Assembly: GCA_029098225.1 (NCBI GenBank)
Contig: JAQXNX010000020.1
Coordinates: forward strand, 1-64,000
DNA length: 64,000 bases
Origin: Spirochaetales bacterium
GTDB lineage: Bacteria > Spirochaetota > Spirochaetia > Treponematales > Treponemataceae
Direction of reading: 5' to 3'
Position 1 is the stretch's first letter. Each line of letters starts with the position of its first letter. The notes under the pieces were generated by a model that saw only the letters and a list, made by a program, of their open reading frames with translations, had not been told where the DNA came from and searched no databases. The position numbers and the translations under genes are program-made. Of this stretch, positions 15,753-24,562 are shown in pieces.

Positions 15753-17834
15753 ATGAATAAAGAACTAAAAATCAATGGTATTTATGGTTCAGGAATGGTT
15801 TTACAGAGAAATAAAATTAACTGCGTTTATGGAACTGCAGGAGTTTTTTCCGATGTAATGATGACCTTCCGTGGAGTAACCTCCATTACTCAGGCAGATG
15901 AAAGCGGAAACTGGAAGCTGGAATTTAGTCCGGGAGAAGCAGGTGGCCCTTTCATAATGACAATTAAAAGTGATTCACAGAAAATAGAGTTCACCGATGT
16001 TTTTGTCGGAGAAGTATGGCTTTGTTCAGGACAGTCAAATATGCAGCTTCCTATGGAAAGAATGAAATATTCTTATCCGGCAGAATTTGTTCAGCCAAAA
16101 AATGAAAATATCCGAATGCTCACAGTTCCTATTTCCTGGTCTTTTGATGGAGAAAAAGATTCTTTACCACAAACAGAGTGGATTTCTAATGCGGATGAAG
16201 GTACAAAAGCTGAATGTACTAATCCCGCAGCAGATAATATAACAGGAGCAAAATGGGTTTGCGCCTCTCCCGAAACTCTTGGTCAAATGAGCGGAACAGG
16301 CTACTTCTTTGCAAAAAAGATTATGGAAGAGCTTGATGTTCCTGTTGGAATAATTAATGCCAGTCAGGGTGGTTCACCAATTGCTTCATGGCTTTCAAAA
16401 ACTGCTCTGGAGGAGCTTGGCGGAAAAACTGAATATCTGGAAAAAATTAAATATTTTGAAAATTCTGAAAACGTAAAAAAGGAACAGGAATCGCTTGCTG
16501 CTAAACAGGCAGAATGGAATAAAAAGCTGTTAGATGGAGTTCAGTATCCGGATACAGCAACTGATTCTCTCTGGAAGGATTGTACAATTCCTGGCGACAT
16601 AGACGGCACAGACTGTGCTGGAATTGTATGGTTTAAAAAAGAAATAGAGCTTACAGAAGAGCAGCTTTCTCATTTTAATAAATATTCAGCAAATCTCTGG
16701 CTTGGAACAATTATTGATGCTGATGTAGCTTATATCAACGGAGAAAAGGTTGGAGAAACTCCTTATTGCTATCCTCCGCGCCGGTATAAATTTTCTCCTG
16801 ATTTATTGCATGCAGGAAAAAATACCATTGTTCTTAGAGTGCAGAAGAATTCCAAAATTGGAAAAATAAGATTTTTTAAAGAAAAGCCATATTGTCTTTT
16901 TACAGACAATGTAATTATTTCTCCAGTTGCAACCAGAAATATTGAACAGCGCCACGATACTCTTTTTCCTCTGGATGGAGAAGAAATCAGTCTTGAAGGC
17001 AATTGGAAAATGAAGATAGAAAAGCAGATAGAAGATTGTCCGGAAAATCTTTTCTTTGAATGGCTTCCAACTGCGCTTTATAATTCTATGCTTGCACCTT
17101 GCTTTAAATATGCAATTTCGGGAGTTTTATGGTATCAGGGAGAATCTGATGCAGGAAATGCAAATGATTATAAAGGAATGCTTGTAAAACTCATTGAATT
17201 ATGGCGGCATAAATTTGTTTATGGCGCAAAGGATTTGCCATTTGTCGTTATTCAGCTTCCTAACTGGAGTAATGGAACAAATGAAGATTCTACCAGCGTA
17301 GACGGCGGATGGGCAAATATCAGACAGGTTCAGTCCGAAGCAGCAGAGATTGCAGGTCGTACAGGACTTGCAGTAACAATTGATGCTGGTGAATGGAATG
17401 ATCTTCATCCAGAAAAAAAATTGACGGTTGGAACTCGTGCAGCATTGGAAGCATTACGTATAGCTTATGGAAAAACTTATATTTCTCCTGCGCCAAAAGC
17501 TGTCTTCTGTGAAAACAACGAAGATAAATATACAATACATTTTGACTGCGGAAACTCTTCTCTGGCTGCTTTCAAGATAGAAGAAAATATTGCAGATTTC
17601 TATATTGAAGATACAGAAGTTTTCGGCTTTAGTTTCCTCTGTAAAAAAGACAATGAATTTATCGCAGTAGAAGCAAAGGCAAAACTTATTGAGGATGAAA
17701 TTGTAGAAGTTTATGTTCCAAAAGATTGCGGAACACCACTTGAACTTCGTTATCTCTGGGCCGATAGTCCATCTCCAATAAATCTGTATTCCAGAGATTT
17801 AATTCCAGTTGTTCCTTTCAGATTAAAAGCTTAG
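15753..17834 (+). CDS. Sialate O-acetylesterase-like (SASA) carbohydrate esterase
   Basis: This 693-residue protein has the SGNH/SASA pattern: 'FVGEVWLCSGQSNMQLPM' with the nucleophile Ser95, a middle block 'SGVLWYQGESDAGNA' (about 455), and a late 'DLHPEKK' supplying the Asp-His pair (about 550). Between them lies an inserted beta-galactosidase-like jelly-roll (about 265-400, 'NLWLGTIIDADVAYINGEKVG'), usual in this family. Members remove acetyl groups from sialic acids or from plant xylan. Next to GH43, and with no sialic-acid genes nearby, acetyl-xylan deacetylation is more likely. No signal peptide is seen. GGGAGG precedes the ATG by 7 nt. The stop lies 5 bp from the convergent purF-like stop. 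Confidence 0.85.
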   Translation: MNKELKINGIYGSGMVLQRNKINCVYGTAGVFSDVMMTFRGVTSITQADESGNWKLEFSPGEAGGPFIMTIKSDSQKIEFTDVFVGEVWLCSGQSNMQLPMERMKYSYPAEFVQPKNENIRMLTVPISWSFDGEKDSLPQTEWISNADEGTKAECTNPAADNITGAKWVCASPETLGQMSGTGYFFAKKIMEELDVPVGIINASQGGSPIASWLSKTALEELGGKTEYLEKIKYFENSENVKKEQESLAAKQAEWNKKLLDGVQYPDTATDSLWKDCTIPGDIDGTDCAGIVWFKKEIELTEEQLSHFNKYSANLWLGTIIDADVAYINGEKVGETPYCYPPRRYKFSPDLLHAGKNTIVLRVQKNSKIGKIRFFKEKPYCLFTDNVIISPVATRNIEQRHDTLFPLDGEEISLEGNWKMKIEKQIEDCPENLFFEWLPTALYNSMLAPCFKYAISGVLWYQGESDAGNANDYKGMLVKLIELWRHKFVYGAKDLPFVVIQLPNWSNGTNEDSTSVDGGWANIRQVQSEAAEIAGRTGLAVTIDAGEWNDLHPEKKLTVGTRAALEALRIAYGKTYISPAPKAVFCENNEDKYTIHFDCGNSSLAAFKIEENIADFYIEDTEVFGFSFLCKKDNEFIAVEAKAKLIEDEIVEVYVPKDCGTPLELRYLWADSPSPINLYSRDLIPVVPFRLKA

Positions 17835-17839
17835 ATTAT

Positions 17840-19255
17840 TTACTCTTTACCATTCCAGCAGTAAGTACAAAGCTTTTCATGCGGCAGTCCTGTGGAATCC
17901 AGCATGTCGTCGAGGCGGTGGAAGCGCAGGGTTGTAAAGTGTAGCTGCTTGCGGATTTCTTCTACCATCCTTGCGTATTCTGGAGTGTCCGGATCACAGT
18001 ATTTCTGCAGAGTTTCTTCGCTTACATTGTCGCCTTCAAACTGCTTGATAACTCGTCTTGTAATCAAATCCATTTCACTCTTTGAGCGGCTGAAGTTGAG
18101 ATATTTACAGCCGTAAACAAGAGGAGGGCAGGCCGGGCGGATATGAACTTCCTTAGCACCGCTCTTGTAAAGATAGTCTGTAGTTTCGCGAAGCTGAGTT
18201 CCACGAACAATCGAATCATCAATCAAAAGAATCTTTTTTCCTTCAATCAGCTGCTGAATAGGAATCAGCTTCATATGTGCAACCTGATTTCTTATATCCT
18301 GATTTGTAGGCATAAAAGAGCGTGACCAGGTTGGAGTGTATTTAATGAATGGTCGTGTAAAAGGAATGCCGCTTTCGTTAGCGTAGCCTACCGCATGAGC
18401 AGTTCCGCTGTCAGGAACTCCCGCAACAGCATCCGGGTGAACATTATCCTTATCGCGGCGGGCAAGGAAGCGGCCGCAGTTGTAGCGCATAGCCTCAACG
18501 TTTACGCCTTCGTAGCAGGCAGTAGGGTAACCGTAGTAAATCCAGAGGAAGGTACAAATCTTCATTTCTTTACCAGGCTGCTGGAGAACTTCCATTTTAT
18601 CTGCATTAAAGAAAACAATCTCGGCAGGTCCCAGCTCGTGGTAATCCTTGTAGCCAAGATTCATATAAGCATAGTTTTCAAAGCTGGCACAGAAAGCGCC
18701 GTCCTTGTGACCAATTTCAACCGGGGTACGTCCCAGGCGGTCGCGGGCAGCGTAAATACCGTCGGCTGTCAAAATCAGCATGGAAATTGAACCCTTGATT
18801 TTTTCCTGAACAAACTTGATTCCTTCAACGATTGTGTCCTTGTGGTTGAGAAGGGCAACAATAAGCTCGGTCTGGTTGATTTCACCGCCGCTCATTTCCA
18901 GGAAGTGGGTGTAGCCGGAATTAAGAACTTCTTCAACAAGCTCGTCCTTATTAGTTACGATTCCGACAGTTGTAATTGCAAAGTTTCCAAGATGAGAGTG
19001 CACGAGCAGAGGCTGAGGTTCAAAATCAGAAATACAGCCGATTCCCATTTTGCCGTGCAGGTCTTCCATATCATTTTCGAATTTAGTTCTGAAAGGTGAG
19101 TTCTGAATATTATGAATTGAGCGCGAAAAGTGGCCGTCCGGAGTTACAACCGCAATACCGCCGCGTCGTGTGCCAAGGTGGGAGTGATAGTCCACTCCGA
19201 AAAACAAATCCAACGAACAGTCTTCTTTTGAAGCAACGCCAAAAAATCCGCCCAT
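17840..19255 (-). CDS. Amidophosphoribosyltransferase-like protein lacking the N-terminal catalytic Cys
   Basis: This 471-residue protein aligns in design with PurF. It has an N-terminal class-II glutaminase-like domain ('YHSHLGTRRGGIAVV', 'LVHSHLGNFAI', about 1-235) and a phosphoribosyltransferase domain with the PRPP loop 'KILLIDDSIVRGTQL' (about 340-354). PurF normally makes phosphoribosylamine from glutamine and PRPP, using Cys at position 1 after Met removal. Here the protein begins Met-Gly-Gly-Phe-Phe-Gly, and the first Cys is at residue 13. Glutaminase activity is therefore not expected, and the enzyme may use ammonia or have another role. AGAGGAT precedes the ATG, and a good promoter lies upstream. 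A frameshift or misread start is unlikely because the Gly-Phe-Phe-Gly strand is intact. Confidence 0.8.
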   Translation of the reverse strand: MGGFFGVASKEDCSLDLFFGVDYHSHLGTRRGGIAVVTPDGHFSRSIHNIQNSPFRTKFENDMEDLHGKMGIGCISDFEPQPLLVHSHLGNFAITTVGIVTNKDELVEEVLNSGYTHFLEMSGGEINQTELIVALLNHKDTIVEGIKFVQEKIKGSISMLILTADGIYAARDRLGRTPVEIGHKDGAFCASFENYAYMNLGYKDYHELGPAEIVFFNADKMEVLQQPGKEMKICTFLWIYYGYPTACYEGVNVEAMRYNCGRFLARRDKDNVHPDAVAGVPDSGTAHAVGYANESGIPFTRPFIKYTPTWSRSFMPTNQDIRNQVAHMKLIPIQQLIEGKKILLIDDSIVRGTQLRETTDYLYKSGAKEVHIRPACPPLVYGCKYLNFSRSKSEMDLITRRVIKQFEGDNVSEETLQKYCDPDTPEYARMVEEIRKQLHFTTLRFHRLDDMLDSTGLPHEKLCTYCWNGKE

Positions 19256-19306
19256 TTCAAATCCTCTTATAAAAGCCGCGTCATTTGCGGTAAAAAATAT
19301 GCGGAT

Positions 19307-19335
19307 AGTATAGTGATTTTAAGGATTTTTTGCAA
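19307..19335 (-). promoter_or_regulatory. Promoter of the purF-like gene
   Basis: On the minus strand TTGCAA (19330-19335), a 17-bp spacer and TATACT (19307-19312) form one of the best sigma-70-type promoters in the window. It gives a leader of about 45 nt before the ATG at 19255. Confidence 0.65.
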
Positions 19336-19341
19336 ATGTAG

Positions 19342-19445
19342 GTCAGGAGGGAGGAGCCCCTCCCTGCGCGCAAGCCTCCTCGGCCGGCTGACGCCGGCCT
19401 GCGGTGTCTCGCGCTACCCACCCAGCGGGGACACCCCGCAACGCC
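19342..19445. repeat. GC-rich island D with three consecutive hairpins
   Basis: This island between GH27 and the purF-like promoter is far more GC-rich than its neighbours. It contains GGGAGG/CCTCCC, GGCCGGC/GCCGGCC (loop TGAC) and GGTGTC/GACACC (with inner CGCT/AGCG) inverted repeats in series. There is no T-tract. It looks like an intergenic repeat element. It lacks the palindrome found in the metY-flanking copies. Confidence 0.6.
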
Positions 19446-19452
19446 CCTGTTA

Positions 19453-20781
19453 TTAAATTTTAAACGCTCTGCATGCGTGCGGCTGCAGAGTGAATTTTAT
19501 ACTTGGCTTTAAATCTTTTCTTTTCCACAAATCGCGGATAACAGCACCATTTGCAGAAAGAGACTCATCAATATTCATTCTGATTGTCTGTGGCTCTTCA
19601 CTTAAATTAAAATATGCGTAATATGCGTGGCCGTCGTCTGTAAAATTGCGCCATACAACTATATCATCGTGGCAGCTGGAATTAACCTGTTCTGCCTGAT
19701 TTGGACATTTGTCCATTTCTATAATTTCTGGATTTGTAAGAAGACTTAAATTAAATTTATCCAGTTGTGGTAAATCTGTGCCAATCATAAGAGGTGCGCG
19801 GAAAATGCACCAGAGAGTAATCATTGTGCGGGTTTCTTCTTTTGTAAATTTACTGAACCATCCGCGCTTTTTTTCCGGAGTTCCGGGGGCAGCCCAGCCC
19901 CAGCCAAGGCGGTTCATAGGGAGCATATCACAATCCGGCCAGTTTCCGTTTCCTGTATGAGTTTGCCAGACTTCGCAGCGCTCAAACATTGCCTTTAAAA
20001 GCTTCCAGTCATCCCAAAAGTCATCGGTAATGCGCCACATATTTGCAAAAGTTTTGTAATGATGAGCCTTTTCTATAACTGCTGGTCCCGGACTAAGCGA
20101 AAGAACCATTGCGCGTCCACTGTTTTCTATAGCTTTAGCCATCATTTCAATTTCTTTTTCGGCAGAGTAGGGAGCGCGCGGATACATATTTGTGTTGCAG
20201 ATGTCGTCAACCTTTACAAAATCTACGCCCCATTGGGAATACAGTTCAAAAATTGAATCATAATAATCCTGAGCATATGGGCGCGAAGCATCTACTCCGT
20301 ACATATCTGCATTCCATCGGCTTACAGAATACGGATTTGCCACCATATCAGCAGTTACAGCACTTCCATCGTGAGTTTTAATTGGAAGATGGTCATGGGC
20401 AGCAAATCGAGGGATTCCCCTCATAATGTGAATTCCAAATTTTAATCCAAGTGAATGAATATAATCTGCAAGAGGTTTAAAACCTTTTCCGTCACTGCTG
20501 CTTGGAAAGCGGTTAGGAGCCGGGATTTGTCTGGAATACTCATCTATGCAAAAACGGCTGAACGGAATGTACTGAATGCCTTCTGCATTACGCGCTCCTG
20601 CATCCGGGTCTGACCACTGAATATCTATTACAACATATTCCCAGCCGAAGGCCTTAAGGTTTGCAGCCATATATTCGGCATTTGCACGAACCTGTTCTTC
20701 GTTTACCATTGTGTTGTAATAATCGTAACTGTTCCAGCCCATCGGAGGCTGCATTGCAACTGTGTTTTTATTGTACTTCAA
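19453..20781 (-). CDS. Glycoside hydrolase family 27 alpha-galactosidase
   Basis: This 442-residue protein carries the GH27 signatures. 'PPMGWNSYD' (about 12-20) is the conserved start of the TIM barrel. The nucleophile Asp is in 'WGVDFVKVDDIC' (about D192) and the acid/base Asp in 'MWRITDDFWDDW' (about D253). 'GNWPDCDMLP' is the GH27 segment near the metal- or sugar-binding loops. It hydrolyses terminal alpha-galactosyl (sometimes arabinopyranosyl) residues, for example on galactomannan or raffinose-type sugars. There is no signal peptide. The start is a TTG at 20781 preceded by CAGG. The gene begins 12 bp after the upstream lipoprotein stop, so the two form one transcription unit. Confidence 0.9.
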   Translation of the reverse strand: MKYNKNTVAMQPPMGWNSYDYYNTMVNEEQVRANAEYMAANLKAFGWEYVVIDIQWSDPDAGARNAEGIQYIPFSRFCIDEYSRQIPAPNRFPSSSDGKGFKPLADYIHSLGLKFGIHIMRGIPRFAAHDHLPIKTHDGSAVTADMVANPYSVSRWNADMYGVDASRPYAQDYYDSIFELYSQWGVDFVKVDDICNTNMYPRAPYSAEKEIEMMAKAIENSGRAMVLSLSPGPAVIEKAHHYKTFANMWRITDDFWDDWKLLKAMFERCEVWQTHTGNGNWPDCDMLPMNRLGWGWAAPGTPEKKRGWFSKFTKEETRTMITLWCIFRAPLMIGTDLPQLDKFNLSLLTNPEIIEMDKCPNQAEQVNSSCHDDIVVWRNFTDDGHAYYAYFNLSEEPQTIRMNIDESLSANGAVIRDLWKRKDLKPSIKFTLQPHACRAFKI

Positions 20782-20793
20782 AATATTACCTGT

Positions 20794-22383
20794 TTAGTTT
20801 TCTGCCTGGAATTCAAAGTAGTAGTCGTCGGAAATTGGATTAAAATCTACATCATAGAATCCAATTTTTATTTGTGTTCCGGCAAAGGAATTAAATGAAA
20901 TATTACAAGTATCTCCTTCCCAAGTAACAGAAAAAGTTTGGTCCCCTTGATCTTCCCAGTCCCCAAATGTTTCAGACCAATAAAATGCCCTTATTCGTAT
21001 ATTTTCTGGAATAGGATTTCCTTCATTAGTAAACGCAAAACTTAGTGTATCTCCGGTATGTACAGTAGAAAGCGTATCTGTTCTTGTTATTCGTACGGAA
21101 AATATTTGTTTAAGGTTTCCTGAAGAATCTATTTTCCAATAAGTAACTGGACCCGATTCTGTGTAAGGTGGAACTGTAAATTTTTCGTATTGTAAAGGAA
21201 TACCTTCCTCTGCTCCCAGCATTATTGTTCCGGAATTATAATTACGTGGTATTAGGGAAGCAATAGGAGCACTTTCTGTAAGGATTCCTCCTACAATAAC
21301 AAATGGACCAGTTTGCCCTTCTTGAAAAGTTTTAATATCATTTTTGCCAATGAGTTTTGCGTTTCCACTTAAAACAACTTTTGCACCTTCACCATTGATA
21401 GTAATGCCATGTCCATTATTTGAAATATTATTAATTTTTATATTTTCCGAAAGGTAAAGTATGGAAGAATCTATCGAAATTCCGTCTTCGTTTCCATCAA
21501 GAATTACTCCTCTTCCAATAGAAACATCAGAAGATAAACTAAGAGTAAAATCTGTAGTGTTATCCCTAAAAGTAATATTTTTAATTGTCAAAGGAATAGT
21601 ATCCAGATTTACATAAAGCGAAGGATAATCTTCTTCTGGATCTGTAAATGCTGCAGAGGAATCTTCACCCTTTAATATAATGGAATTTGCTTCAAATTCA
21701 CCAACCTCGTCTTTGCTTAATCTTTGTCTTCCTGGGAGTTCTCCCTGTACTATAAATATATAATCAATTTCTTCTCCAGCGTGTGCAGTCGTTCTTTCAA
21801 TTAAAGAAGTAAGCGCATCCATCATAGAATCATATGGTTTTTCCTTTGAACCGTCTCTGTCTCCCTGAGGTATATCCAGGTTAGCATGAATATAAATCCT
21901 TTCTCCCCAGGCTTCAGGATTTTTGTTTTTTTTGAGTGAAACAGGCAGAAAGATTTCGCTTCCTTCTATAGTTACTGTGGGAGATTTTCCTTCGTAAAAA
22001 ACAACCTTTTCGTCACCTTCAATAAAATAGGCTTTTGCTTCGGCATAAAGTGAAAGTCCGGCAGGAATGTTTTCAAAGCTTGCAGTTTCTCCTGCCTTTA
22101 CAGGAACAGTTATGGTTTCTTCATGACCACCTTTCAGCGAAACATCAATATATAAATCTTCTTTGCTTATTGCTGTAGAAGTATATCGGGCATTTGCGGT
22201 TCCGTTATGAGCTCTTCCTATTGCTGTTCGGATTGAGTGCTCCATGTTTTCATCTATAACAAAATAAACAGAACCGTTTTCTGAAGCTTCCTGATTTGAA
22301 AACGAACATGCAGTAAAAATTGCTGCAATTAAGAATATAGAAGAAAAGATTATAGTCTTTTTGATTGAGATTTTTGTAATCAT
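20794..22383 (-). CDS. Lipoprotein with beta-helix-like domain
   Basis: The protein starts with a lipoprotein signal: a basic start, the hydrophobic 'IIFSSIFLIAAIF' and the lipobox 'FTAC' (Cys near residue 24 from the chosen start). The next 150 residues hold an Ig-like 'LSLYAEAKAYF' part. Residues about 190-400 carry a right-handed beta-helix pattern ('SSILYLSENIKINNISNNGHGI', 'KVVLSGNAKLIGKND'). Such multidomain lipoproteins are common in treponemes; the function is unknown. The start at 22383 is chosen because GGGG lies 6 nt upstream. ATG 22395 is an alternative, and the longer frame to 22521 crosses a terminator and is rejected. It is co-transcribed with GH27, so glycan binding is plausible. 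Confidence 0.7.
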   Translation of the reverse strand: MITKISIKKTIIFSSIFLIAAIFTACSFSNQEASENGSVYFVIDENMEHSIRTAIGRAHNGTANARYTSTAISKEDLYIDVSLKGGHEETITVPVKAGETASFENIPAGLSLYAEAKAYFIEGDEKVVFYEGKSPTVTIEGSEIFLPVSLKKNKNPEAWGERIYIHANLDIPQGDRDGSKEKPYDSMMDALTSLIERTTAHAGEEIDYIFIVQGELPGRQRLSKDEVGEFEANSIILKGEDSSAAFTDPEEDYPSLYVNLDTIPLTIKNITFRDNTTDFTLSLSSDVSIGRGVILDGNEDGISIDSSILYLSENIKINNISNNGHGITINGEGAKVVLSGNAKLIGKNDIKTFQEGQTGPFVIVGGILTESAPIASLIPRNYNSGTIMLGAEEGIPLQYEKFTVPPYTESGPVTYWKIDSSGNLKQIFSVRITRTDTLSTVHTGDTLSFAFTNEGNPIPENIRIRAFYWSETFGDWEDQGDQTFSVTWEGDTCNISFNSFAGTQIKIGFYDVDFNPISDDYYFEFQAEN

Positions 22384-22470
22384 AAAATACCCCATAAAAA
22401 ATTCATAATCAGCAATGGTGTAAAATATATACCCAAATATTATAGCATATTTATGATTATTGTTTAAGAA

Positions 22471-22504
22471 AAAAAAATACGTGATAAAAATCACGTATTT
22501 TTTT
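22471..22504. terminator. Bidirectional rho-independent terminator (after tkt)
   Basis: A seven-base stem TACGTGA (22478-22484) with TCACGTA (22491-22497) is flanked by A7 (22471-22477) and T7 (22498-22504). This gives a stem of up to 14 bp and a U-tract in either direction. It ends the tkt operon, which is transcribed leftwards. Confidence 0.85.
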
Positions 22505-22506
22505 AT

Positions 22507-22544
22507 GGATTTCAGGAACACACTGGCGTGCTGTCCTGAAATCC
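22507..22544. repeat. 11-bp inverted repeat between the tkt stop and the terminator
   Basis: GGATTTCAGGA (22507-22517) pairs perfectly with TCCTGAAATCC (22534-22544) around a 16-nt loop. In the tkt 3' untranslated region it forms a second strong hairpin next to the terminator. Confidence 0.7.
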
Positions 22545-22560
22545 GAATGTATTCTGAAAA

Positions 22561-24537
22561 CTATTTTTTCAGAAGTTTTGCTAAATTTTTTGCGGTAAAG
22601 CCTAAATATTCCGCAACTTTATTAGCTGGACCTGATGTACCGAAGGTATCGATACAGAAACAGTTTTCTTTAGAAGTGAACTGAAGCCATTCCATACTGA
22701 TTCCAGCTTCTGTACAAACTATGCGCTTTGTATTTCCAATAATTTTTTCCTGTTTTGCTTTTGGAAGATTTTCGAATTTCTTTAAATCTGGAACAGAAAC
22801 TACACGAATCTTCTTTTCTGGTACAAGAGCAGCAGCCTGTAAAGCCATGTTTACTTCGGAACCGCTTGCAAGAATTGTGATATCCGGCTTTTCTGCACCG
22901 TTCTGAACAATGTAAGCACCGCAAGAAGCCATGTTCTTTTTCCAGCTCTTGTCATCCTTTTTGTAAACAGCAAGTGCCTGGCGTGTGAATGCCATACATA
23001 CAGGATGATCTTTAGAAGCATAAGCAATCTTCCATGCTTCCATAGATTCTTCAGGGTCACCAGGACGGATAGCCTGAACACCAGGAATAGCGCGGAGAGA
23101 AGTCATAGTTTCAATTGGCTGATGAGTTGGACCATCTTCACCTACGTAGATTGAATCGTGTGTGAATACGTAGATTACAGGCTGCTTCATCAAAGAAACA
23201 ACGCGGAGAGATGGGCGGAGGTAATCTGCAAATACAAGGAATGTAGCGCAGAATGGGCGCAAGCCGCCGTGAAGAGAAATACCTGCACAAACTGCAGACA
23301 TTGCAAATTCGCGGATACCGTATTCAATTGTACGTCCAGCGCGGTTAGCAGGGCTGAATGTTCCGTTATCTGTAGCCTTGAATGCAGTCTTGTTTGGTCC
23401 CATTAAGTCAGCAGAACCACCAACAAGGTTAGCATAGCGTGCAGCAATCACGTTCAATGCTTTTCCGGAAGCATCGCGTGTTGCGCAGGCATCGCCTACT
23501 TTGTAAGTAACATCTTTTACAGTCTCATCTGTTACAGCATCTGAGTGGTAAGCATCCCAAAGCTTTTTAAGCTCAGGATTTTCTTTTGCCCAGGCATCAA
23601 AATCTGTTTTCCAGTCTGCTTCTGCTTTTGCAAAAGAAGGTTTTTTGCTTTCAAAATATTTATATGCGTCTGGAACAACGTAGAAGTCCTGATCAACAGG
23701 AAGTCCAAGCTTTTTCTTTGCAGCTTTAATTCCTTCGGCACCAAGTGGAGCTCCGTGAACATCTGCAGTTCCCTGCTTTGGAGCACCTTTTCCAATAACA
23801 GACTTAAGCATAATTAAAGTTGGTTTATCTGAACAGGCTTTTGCTTCTTTTACAAGCTGTACAATGCCTTCTACATCGTACATATTTCCTTTTAAAACCT
23901 GCCAGCCGTATGCTTCGTAGCGTTTTTTAATATCATCTGTAAAGGTAATATCTGTGCAACCATCAATAGAAATCTTGTTCTGATCGTAGAATACAATAAG
24001 TTTTCCAAGTTTAAGGTTTCCGGCTAAAGAACAAGCTTCTGATGCAACACCTTCCTGAAGACAACCTTCTCCTACGAGAGAGTAAGTATAGTGATTTACA
24101 ATCTTGTGCTTTGGTGTGTTGAATTTAGCTGCGAGCATCTGCTCTGCAACTGCCATACCAACTGCCATAGAAACACCCTGTCCCAAAGGACCTCCGGTAC
24201 ATTCAACACCGTCTGTGTCACCAAATTCAGGGTGACCAGGACATTTAGAACCTACCTGACGGAAGTTCTTAATATCATCCATGCTTACTTTATAACCAGC
24301 TAAATGAAGAATGCTGTAAAGAAGCATAGAACCGTGTCCAGCAGAAAGTACAAAACGGTCTCTGTCTGCCCATTTTGAATCTGCAGGATTGTGCTTCATT
24401 ACTTCGCCGTATAAAACTGCAGCAGCTTCTGCAGCACCAAGTGGAAGTCCAGGATGTCCTGAATTTGCCTTCTGAATTGCGTCCATTGACAAGCTGCGGA
24501 TAGAAAGTGCAACTGCCTCAACACCTTTCTTGTTCAT
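22561..24537 (-). CDS. tkt: Transketolase
   Basis: This 658-residue protein has the full transketolase layout. His28 is in 'NSGHPGLPLG', His68 in 'LSAGHGSML', the thiamine-diphosphate motif lies around residues 156-187 ('GEGCLQEG' to 'FYDQNKISIDG'), and the Pyr domain has 'RAGRTIEYGIREFAM', 'THDSIYVGEDGPTHQPIE' and a normal C-terminal domain. It interconverts pentose, tetrose, hexose and triose phosphates in the cytoplasm. The GDG motif reads GEG: the Mg-coordinating Asp is Glu157, a conservative change. AGAGGT precedes the ATG by 8 nt. It is the last gene of an operon with EIIA (25 bp upstream) and ends at a strong terminator. Confidence 0.95.
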   Translation of the reverse strand: MNKKGVEAVALSIRSLSMDAIQKANSGHPGLPLGAAEAAAVLYGEVMKHNPADSKWADRDRFVLSAGHGSMLLYSILHLAGYKVSMDDIKNFRQVGSKCPGHPEFGDTDGVECTGGPLGQGVSMAVGMAVAEQMLAAKFNTPKHKIVNHYTYSLVGEGCLQEGVASEACSLAGNLKLGKLIVFYDQNKISIDGCTDITFTDDIKKRYEAYGWQVLKGNMYDVEGIVQLVKEAKACSDKPTLIMLKSVIGKGAPKQGTADVHGAPLGAEGIKAAKKKLGLPVDQDFYVVPDAYKYFESKKPSFAKAEADWKTDFDAWAKENPELKKLWDAYHSDAVTDETVKDVTYKVGDACATRDASGKALNVIAARYANLVGGSADLMGPNKTAFKATDNGTFSPANRAGRTIEYGIREFAMSAVCAGISLHGGLRPFCATFLVFADYLRPSLRVVSLMKQPVIYVFTHDSIYVGEDGPTHQPIETMTSLRAIPGVQAIRPGDPEESMEAWKIAYASKDHPVCMAFTRQALAVYKKDDKSWKKNMASCGAYIVQNGAEKPDITILASGSEVNMALQAAALVPEKKIRVVSVPDLKKFENLPKAKQEKIIGNTKRIVCTEAGISMEWLQFTSKENCFCIDTFGTSGPANKVAEYLGFTAKNLAKLLKK

Positions 24538-24562
24538 TTGAAAACCTCTTATTTGTCTTATT

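Noticed and set aside
22384-22521. Longer start for the beta-helix lipoprotein
   Set aside because: The frame would cross the bidirectional terminator at 22471-22504 and put a second hydrophobic region before the lipobox.
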